The translations under genes were made by a program, and so were the position numbers. From assembly GCF_000369405.1 (NCBI RefSeq), contig NZ_KB849994.1:572248-636247 (forward strand): a DNA stretch of 64,000 bases, read 5' to 3'. Position 1 is the first letter of the stretch, and every line of letters starts with the position of its first letter. Positions 59,669 through 64,000 of this stretch are shown here, piece after piece. The notes beneath the pieces were generated by a model, which ran no database searches, was not told the DNA's origin, and saw only the letters and a program-made list of their open reading frames with translations. Origin of the DNA: Acinetobacter sp. ANC 3929 (GTDB lineage Bacteria > Pseudomonadota > Gammaproteobacteria > Pseudomonadales > Moraxellaceae).

Positions 59669-60030
59669 TCTCTGAAAATACAGGGTTTGTAGGATGGGGG
59701 AAGATTTGATTGATCTATGAGTCGATTGATTTTGCAGCTACTGAGTCTTGTGATAAGTCGGTAAATAATATTATTAAATTAATAAACACTTAATAATATT
59801 CAATCATAAACACTTCACTAAGATACTCATAGTGAAATTAGAGACTTAATCGTGATGTCTACTGAATCTTGATACCGTCAATCAATACGCTACTATCCCT
59901 CAATACAACACATCAGATCAGTACCGAGATTGATCAGGGGGGAGTGGATTCGCCATGTAGGCATCTTTATACATAAAAAAATAATGTTGTCTCCTTAGTT
60001 ATGTACCAAACATAACGAAGGAGTATCTCA
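59463..60030. other. Long spacer before the Rep-like gene, possible origin
   Basis: 568 bases. It contains the degenerate AlpA-like frame (minus strand) and an AT-rich stretch with an inverted repeat at 59764-59800 and two copies of ATAAACACTT. The part at 59820-59990 has no recognised gene. The SD of the Rep-like gene (AAGGAG) lies at 60018-60023. Confidence 0.5.
59764..59815. repeat. AT-rich inverted repeat with iteron-like pair (candidate origin)
   Basis: AATATTATTAA (59767-59777) and TTAATAATATT (59790-59800) are perfect inverted repeats with 12 bases between; ATAAACACTT occurs at 59782-59791 and 59806-59815, 24 bases apart. The region is upstream of the HUH-like gene, as origins of rolling-circle elements often are. 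Confidence 0.45.
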
Positions 60031-60957
60031 ATGCAATATGACCTATCTCATCAAGCTGGCGTCATGACAGCCGTACATGGCTTTGTTGACTGGGTGCTGA
60101 ATCTGGAGCTAAATCAATCTTCCTTTATCACGCATCTTTGCTCACTGATTCCTGCATTTCAGATCTTTGATCAAGACGGTATTGAGTACAGTGCATCCAT
60201 TCAGGCTTTTAAAGATATGACTCAAGCAATTGAGGTACTAAGAGGGACTTTATGTCTTGAGGATTATTTGTTACAGCTATCTTCAATTGAAGTATTAAAG
60301 TTAGTGCGAAGATTGAAAGATCACCGTAGTTTGATTCTAGATGAGATTCGCTTATTCAGGCAGCAGGAATCAGATAATCAAACCAGCTTTTTGACTTATG
60401 TTCAGCAAATGATTCAAGATCATTATCAAGTTCTGATTGTCCGTGTGGATTTAGGTTATTTAAAGAAATTTATGTCGAATGTCACAGTTCATGACTTCTA
60501 TCTCCATATTCAGTCTCTATGCAAGTACCTAAAAGATAAGAATGGCTGTTTTAAGCATATATTGGGTTATGGTTTAGCTTTAGAGCAAGGGTGTTATACA
60601 AAGGGCTACCATGCGCATCTGATGTTGATCTACAACGGCTCAGAACGTTGTCAGGATTGGTTTCTAGGGGATCAGGTCTTACAAAAGTGGCAGACTATTA
60701 CCCATGATTGGGGATATGGGAGGAATAGCAATACTAAAGAAAACAAAGAGCAGTTTGCCAATAAAGGCTTACTGGGTATTGGCAGGATTCACCGTAAACA
60801 TCCAAAAGAACTTCAAAATGCTTTGAATGTTGCCAGATACTTAACCAACCCAGAAAAGTATCTACAACAGATGTTAGTTAAACCGATTAATAAAAGAACA
60901 TTCTTTAAAGGCATTTACCGAGTGCATGGGCGTAACTATCAACTCATATCCGATTAA
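60031..60957 (+). CDS. YagK/YfjJ (inovirus Gp2-like) HUH-type Rep protein
   Basis: 308 residues. The C-terminal domain (about 130-300) shows a strand (YQVLIVRVDLGYLKKF), a helix, and then the HUH-like core LALEQGCYTKGYHAHLMLIY, where His-x-His would bind the metal. Later ALNVARYLTNPEKYL matches the YagK/YfjJ signature YLTKxxxYL, whose Tyr residues include the candidate nucleophile. This family replicates or mobilises small integrative elements. SD AAGGAG at 60018-60023. It is the only copy in the element with an intact motif. Confidence 0.75.
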   Translation: MQYDLSHQAGVMTAVHGFVDWVLNLELNQSSFITHLCSLIPAFQIFDQDGIEYSASIQAFKDMTQAIEVLRGTLCLEDYLLQLSSIEVLKLVRRLKDHRSLILDEIRLFRQQESDNQTSFLTYVQQMIQDHYQVLIVRVDLGYLKKFMSNVTVHDFYLHIQSLCKYLKDKNGCFKHILGYGLALEQGCYTKGYHAHLMLIYNGSERCQDWFLGDQVLQKWQTITHDWGYGRNSNTKENKEQFANKGLLGIGRIHRKHPKELQNALNVARYLTNPEKYLQQMLVKPINKRTFFKGIYRVHGRNYQLISD

Positions 60958-61021
60958 GTGCCTGTAAAAAAATATGGATGAAACAGTTCTATGAAATCCA
61001 CAACCTTGTAGAACAACCTCC

Positions 61022-61981
61022 ATGGATATTACACACATTGAACACCAAACAGCACCACGCCTAGAGAAAGATGTGCATGACTTTTTTACTCAGGCACGCT
61101 ATGGGGCTTCAGGTCCCAAGAAAAGCGATGTTGAAAATGAAAAGAATCTGAAACAGGAATGGTCACAGGTTTTTTTAGATTATTTTGGCGACTGGAATTT
61201 TTTGATGTATTCGCATCGAGATGCTGAGCTTGGCTTTTGGATTACTCAATTTCGAAATGCTTATTATTGTGTGCTATCACAAGTAAACCCGTATGCACGT
61301 TACTTTATACCAGATACGACACATACTAAGAAATGGATGATTGAACAGATTCTTGAAAAACTAAAGACACTATTTAAGACGACAGGCTTTAATGAGCGTT
61401 TACATCAGTACAATGACCAATATGACAAGCATATCAATCAAATTCGAGACTCGTATATTGAGGTCAGCAAGACAAGTGTAGATGCACCAGATATCAAATT
61501 TTATCTGAGCTTCCCATCAGAGACAGAGAAACTGCAAACGATTGATTGGGTGATTAAATCATTTCGAAAATTTGAAAAAAACTTGAAATGCCAACCTTGG
61601 TTTAGAGGCCAAGTCATATTTACCTACTATCACTTAATTCGTGATAGCTACAGAAACTGCTATGTCATCCGTTTTTACTTAACCTTTCAAAAAGTTTTTT
61701 ATTCTATCGATACGAATTATTCAGCTTTGATACTGCGATTATGGCAGGAAGCAACGGATGGATTAGGAACATTATTGATTGTAGATGAGGAGCCATCTAA
61801 GCAACCATCAGGTAATCCTTTTGGTTTAGGTCGTGATGACGTTCTGGCATTTCCTGAGCCACAAGACCCATTAGATGATTTAGATAACGTGCCTGAAGTT
61901 GCTTCTAGTGTATCTGAAAAGATGAATAAGATTTGTATCCTAACACGTGGGTTTAAAGCCTTTCATGGAAAAAAATGGTGA
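61022..61981 (+). CDS. Rep-like paralogue (YagK/YfjJ-type) lacking the HUH motif
   Basis: 319 residues. The second half (about 155-250) follows the same pattern as the 308-residue gene: a strand (DIKFYLSFPSETEKLQ), helix (TIDWVIKSFRKFEKNL), then QPWFRGQVIFTYYHLIRDSY in place of the HUH region. The His pair is replaced by aromatic/polar residues, so it is likely to be catalytically inactive. A C-terminal Pro/Asp-rich region (QDPLDDLDNVPEVASS) follows. It begins 64 bases after the active Rep-like gene and is followed by a palindrome and an AlpA-like gene. Confidence 0.6.
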   Translation: MDITHIEHQTAPRLEKDVHDFFTQARYGASGPKKSDVENEKNLKQEWSQVFLDYFGDWNFLMYSHRDAELGFWITQFRNAYYCVLSQVNPYARYFIPDTTHTKKWMIEQILEKLKTLFKTTGFNERLHQYNDQYDKHINQIRDSYIEVSKTSVDAPDIKFYLSFPSETEKLQTIDWVIKSFRKFEKNLKCQPWFRGQVIFTYYHLIRDSYRNCYVIRFYLTFQKVFYSIDTNYSALILRLWQEATDGLGTLLIVDEEPSKQPSGNPFGLGRDDVLAFPEPQDPLDDLDNVPEVASSVSEKMNKICILTRGFKAFHGKKW

Positions 61982-62006
61982 TTGAATCAAATCAAATGTA
62001 AAACAA

Positions 62007-62040
62007 TTGACCTCTGTATCTATTTGATTAGATACAGAGG
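62007..62040. promoter_or_regulatory. Perfect 12-bp palindrome over a possible promoter
   Basis: CCTCTGTATCTA (62011-62022) and TAGATACAGAGG (62029-62040) are fully complementary across six bases. There is no T-run, so it is not a terminator. TTGACC (62007-62012) overlaps the left arm and GATACA (62031-62036) lies in the right arm, so it may be an operator of the AlpA-like gene at 62124 or a nicking hairpin. Confidence 0.5.
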
Positions 62041-62123
62041 AGTTTGAGGGCATATATTTTTTTACGGTGATGGACATGATATGTGCAGAAAGAACGCCTT
62101 CATACCACATCGGAGTACATCAG

Positions 62124-62366
62124 ATGAACGCGTTAAATTCACAAACATTTCAGATCAATCAAATTTTAAACATCAGGCAACTAGTTGAAATCACAGGGCT
62201 GAGTCGTGCCATAATTTATTCACTTCTAGACCCCAAATCAAAATATTACGAAGCCAGTTTTCCGCAGCAGATTAATTTAACGAGCAATCGAGTTGGTTGG
62301 GTTGCGCATGAAGTGAATACGTGGATTGATAAAAAGATCAGTGAACGTGGAATCAGTACTAATTGA
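62124..62366 (+). CDS. AlpA-family regulator
   Basis: 80 residues from the ATG at 62124 (GGAG eight bases upstream). ILNIRQLVEITGLSRAIIYS is the winged helix-turn-helix; YYEASFPQQINLTSNRVGWV and HEVNTWIDKK complete the AlpA domain. In P4-like islands AlpA proteins control excision or integrase expression. It is a paralogue of the start-less frame at 59414-59668 and lies 80 bases after a perfect palindrome that may be its operator. Confidence 0.82.
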   Translation: MNALNSQTFQINQILNIRQLVEITGLSRAIIYSLLDPKSKYYEASFPQQINLTSNRVGWVAHEVNTWIDKKISERGISTN

Positions 62367-62541
62367 ATAAAAGCTATGAATTAAGATTGTTGCCCCATCA
62401 GTTGTAATACAAGCGCGTAAGCAAAATAAGGAAAAATTTATTCAGCAATGAAGAATGCTTGAGGTGGGGTAAAATCTAAGATTTGTTTACAGAAACGGGG
62501 CTGTTCATCTTTTTATTAATCACGAAAGGTGAATTCGTTAT

Positions 62542-62691
62542 ATGGATGAGAATATTCTTGCCTATACTTTGGACCACGAATACATTTGGGTCGCAACATT
62601 TATCTCCGTCAAGTTTACTACTGGTAAATTATATATCAGAATAGAACACTATGATTTTGGGTATATTAAGTTTATTTGTTATTCAAAATGA
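62542..62691 (+). CDS. Possible small ORF, 49 residues
   Basis: MDENILAYTLDHEYIWVATF ... FTTGKLYIRIEHYDFGYIKF. AAGGTG lies 11 bases upstream of the ATG. The 3' end overlaps the ppnP gene. It has no recognised family; kept at low confidence because it is short, overlaps a known gene and the SD spacing is long. Confidence 0.25.
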   Translation: MDENILAYTLDHEYIWVATFISVKFTTGKLYIRIEHYDFGYIKFICYSK

Positions 62692-62999
62692 CAAATATAA
62701 TCTACGACTTCACTTGTATGAATCTTAAATTGGCTATGGGCTGGGATTTGAAACGACTCACCAGATTTAAAGATTTTTATGTCAGGCACATGACCAATTT
62801 GCACACTACATTCCCCAGAGATAATTTCCATACGTTCGGCTAGATGAGTCTTAAAAGTTAGTGGTTCCTCAGATGGAAGAATTACACCTAAAGTTTTTTT
62901 AGTTCCGTCTTTTAATACAATAGCATGGCTGATCGATGCGCCATTAAAATGAACATTGGCTTTCTTTTTTATTGAAATAAAATCAAATTGCTCTGACAT
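62679..62999 (-). CDS. ppnP: Pyrimidine/purine nucleoside phosphorylase
   Basis: 106 residues of the PpnP/DUF1255 cupin family: FDFISIKKKANVHFNGASIS at the N-terminus, then LPSEEPLTFKTHLAERMEII and SGESFQIPAHSQFKIHTSEV. E. coli PpnP (YaiE) phosphorolyses many nucleosides. Expected as a core gene; its position next to the island suggests it flanks the insertion, but it could also be cargo. Confidence 0.85.
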   Translation of the reverse strand: MSEQFDFISIKKKANVHFNGASISHAIVLKDGTKKTLGVILPSEEPLTFKTHLAERMEIISGECSVQIGHVPDIKIFKSGESFQIPAHSQFKIHTSEVVDYICHFE

Positions 63000-63150
63000 A
63001 GGCTGGTTCCTAATATTTAATGTATTGAGACTATATTAATAAATTATACTAAAAATTCTCAAGGATTTAATGATTGATAAATTCTGACTAGATCATGGTT
63101 GATTCACTTACATTATGGCGTGTCGAATAAGCTATAAACAGCTAAACGTA

Positions 63151-63179
63151 TTGACACCCTTTACTTCGCTGATTATCCT
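63151..63179 (+). promoter_or_regulatory. Promoter of the structured RNA
   Basis: Consensus TTGACA (63151-63156), 17-base spacer, TATCCT (63174-63179). Transcription would start near 63186, just ahead of the folded region. Confidence 0.6.
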
Positions 63180-63185
63180 TGGCTT

Positions 63186-63414
63186 GCTGACCTACATTGT
63201 CAGTCGGTTTTGACGGACCGTTTTGTAAGACGACATCAGAGTTTTCCCTTCTGAGGGCTGACTTTGTGTGTACTTCTCGTCCTTCTCTCGTTGCGGTAGG
63301 GCGAGAGAGGGACACCTTCGGGTGTGCTGGAGTCTTACCCAGTCCGTCAACCCTTTCTCGTTCTGCCACCATAATCTTTGTATTTTGGGCAGAACTCCAA
63401 GTTGATAACGGAGT
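63186..63414 (+). ncRNA. Candidate multi-branched structured RNA with alternative pairing
   Basis: TTGACGGAC (63210-63218) pairs with GTCCGTCAA (63342-63350) and closes a structure with: hairpin TCAGA/TCTGA (63236-63254); a 12-bp stem GTCCTTCTCTCG/CGAGAGAGGGAC (63279-63313, one G-T pair); a UUCG-capped hairpin (63314-63323); and CTGG/CCAG. The 3' arm of the 12-bp stem can alternatively pair with CCCTTTCTCG (63351-63360). Two further hairpins follow (GTTCTGCC/GGCAGAAC, 63360-63395; ACTCC/GGAGT, 63394-63414). This is a switch-like arrangement, similar in general layout to phage C4 antisense RNAs, but identity is not established. Confidence 0.6.
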
Positions 63415-63419
63415 CGACC

Positions 63420-63497
63420 ATGTGCACTACATTCTTAAATTATCATTCTATTTTTACCCCAGTGCTGTGTACGGCTTTGTCTTCACTAGACCAATAA
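63420..63497 (+). CDS. Possible 25-residue leader peptide
   Basis: MCTTFLNYHSIFTPVLCTAL, then SSLDQ. GGAG (63410-63413) is spaced six bases from the ATG but is enclosed in the hairpin ACTCC/GGAGT. It lies between the structured RNA and the lipoprotein gene. It may be a translated leader controlled by the RNA; no homologue is known to me. Confidence 0.35.
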   Translation: MCTTFLNYHSIFTPVLCTALSSLDQ

Positions 63498-63536
63498 CAG
63501 CATACATAAAACAATAATTTTATCTGGGGTAAACAA

Positions 63537-64000
63537 ATGAAGGATCTCTATCCTCTGTTTGTCTGTGTGCTCGGATCATTTTTACTGATCGGCTGTGGAA
63601 ATAAAAATGCTTCCACTGAAGTTTTACGCCCTGACGAAAATGCAGCACTCAGCCAACGACTTGAACCAACACATCGACCTATTCTGGTCGAAGCCAAAGC
63701 ATTACAACCTTTCTTAAATCAACAACAACTGCCCGATGTAGATGTCTCAGGCTTCCGTGACTATCTGCATGCCCAATCAGGCAATCGATCTGCATTGCTA
63801 CAATTCCGAGAAAAACTGCAACTCAAGCCAAATCAAATCTTGGTCTTAGGGATAGAAAAACCCAACAAAGAATTGCTACTGGAATTTCCAAACAATGATT
63901 TATTTACCAGTGCCAATGATTTAGTGATTAACCATGCACGAATGCTGAAGACCCCAGTTGCAGGAGAGAGCAAAGGCGAATTTGAAACTACGGAGCAATA
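63537..64000 (+). CDS. Lipoprotein of unknown function, 3'-partial
   Basis: The frame starts with ATG at 63537 (TGGGGT upstream) and is open to the window end (154 complete codons). The signal is a typical lipoprotein type: YPLFVCVLGSFLLIGC (Cys20). The mature part contains LRPDENAALSQRLEPTHRP, QQQLPDVDVSGFRDYLHAQ, and PNQILVLGIEKPNKELLLEF. No family is recognised. The gene is the first downstream of the structured RNA and its promoter. Confidence 0.7.
   Translation, partial: MKDLYPLFVCVLGSFLLIGCGNKNASTEVLRPDENAALSQRLEPTHRPILVEAKALQPFLNQQQLPDVDVSGFRDYLHAQSGNRSALLQFREKLQLKPNQILVLGIEKPNKELLLEFPNNDLFTSANDLVINHARMLKTPVAGESKGEFETTEQ

Larger units (their letters stand above)
52611..62400. mobile_element. 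Small integrative element beside tRNA-Ser, with multiple Rep-like domains
   Basis: A P4-type integrase follows tRNA-Ser. The element then carries a 57-codon ORF, an AlpA-like regulator, a coiled-coil protein, an HTH/coiled-coil protein, three genes of the YagK/YfjJ-type Rep family, a start-less AlpA paralogue and an AlpA-like gene. The right boundary is inferred from the last element-type gene (62366). A second copy of the tRNA-Ser 3' end was not found in the window, so the attachment site may be short or lie outside. Confidence 0.7.
63000..63536. other. Structured intergenic region between ppnP and the lipoprotein gene
   Basis: 537 bases. It contains a promoter (63151), a multi-branched RNA candidate, a 25-codon ORF with sequestered SD, and AT-rich DNA at both sides. 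Overlapping long frames on both strands (63142-63372 minus, 63197-63517 plus) lack start signals and are read as by-products of the G/C-rich structured stretch. Confidence 0.6.

Noticed and set aside
63398..63414. AAGTTGATAACGGA resembles the reverse complement of part of Streptococcus Cas9 tracrRNA
   Set aside because: No cas genes or CRISPR repeats are in the window, and the match is short (14 bases). It is part of a local hairpin and start site, so treated as coincidence.
63142..63517. Overlapping frames on both strands (63142-63372 minus, 63197-63517 plus) as protein genes
   Set aside because: Neither has an SD, the starts are weak (TTG on the plus strand), and both lie over a highly structured RNA region. 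The frames are better explained by G/C-rich structure. A resemblance to Ash-type phage ORFs was considered but is too weak to call.

Overview
The window reads as an Acinetobacter chromosome (low GC, Moraxellaceae-type proteins and gene neighbourhoods, for example epmB/efp, cstA plus a YbdD-type gene, surE/nlpD and type-2 argG). This assignment comes from protein resemblance and base composition, not from a database search. Three kinds of DNA alternate: the right end of a tailed prophage (1 to about 20,830), about 31 kb of ordinary core chromosome (20,833 to 52,610), and a small integrative element beside tRNA-Ser (about 52,611 to 62,400), followed by a short flank with a strongly structured RNA candidate and a truncated lipoprotein gene.

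Prophage. The late genes run left to right: a GIY-YIG type nuclease cut by the window edge, a small DUF7210-like protein, HK97-type portal, connector, head closure, gp10-like, DUF3168, tail tube, tail chaperone with a lambda-type -1 frameshift extension, tape measure, distal tail proteins, BR0599-family protein, small assembly proteins, a J-like central tip protein, a BspA-type leucine-rich tail protein, holin, GH24 endolysin and a tiny lipoprotein. Accessory genes sit inside the tail cluster: an AntA/AntB antirepressor, an Arc/Mnt-like divergent repressor pair with three 19-bp operators and a downstream Rha-type antirepressor (like the immI module of P22), a zinc-ribbon membrane protein and a GvpU-like protein. 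Many intrinsic-terminator hairpins lie just before accessory or structural genes. A P4-type integrase on the minus strand closes the prophage against surE.

Core region. The genes are surE, an NlpD-like lipoprotein, a LysR regulator, a Lon-type protease, an AmpG-like permease with an Ig-like insert, gloA, a BASS-family transporter, rpmE with a structured leader, a FimX-like/PilZ-like pair downstream of epmB, efp, cstA, a YbdD/YjiX gene, a MoxR/DUF58/transglutaminase operon, tRNA-Val(GAC), dsbA, a candidate sRNA, pirin, argG, a LysR/EamA divergent pair, fadH and tRNA-Ser(TGA).

Integrative element. A second P4-type integrase follows tRNA-Ser. Next come several AlpA/MerR-like small regulators, a coiled-coil protein of unknown function, and three genes that appear to carry four copies of a YagK/YfjJ (inovirus Gp2-like) Rep-type domain, only one of which keeps an HxH metal-binding motif. 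AT-rich inverted and direct repeats lie next to the intact Rep-like gene, and a perfect 12-bp palindrome precedes the last AlpA-like gene. No resistance, toxin or metabolic cargo is recognisable, so the element looks like a self-replicating satellite or plasmid-like island of undetermined biology. To its right are ppnP and, at about 63,150 to 63,500, a promoter, a multi-branched RNA with two competing pairings and a 25-codon ORF whose ribosome-binding site falls in a hairpin, ahead of a lipoprotein gene that runs off the window.
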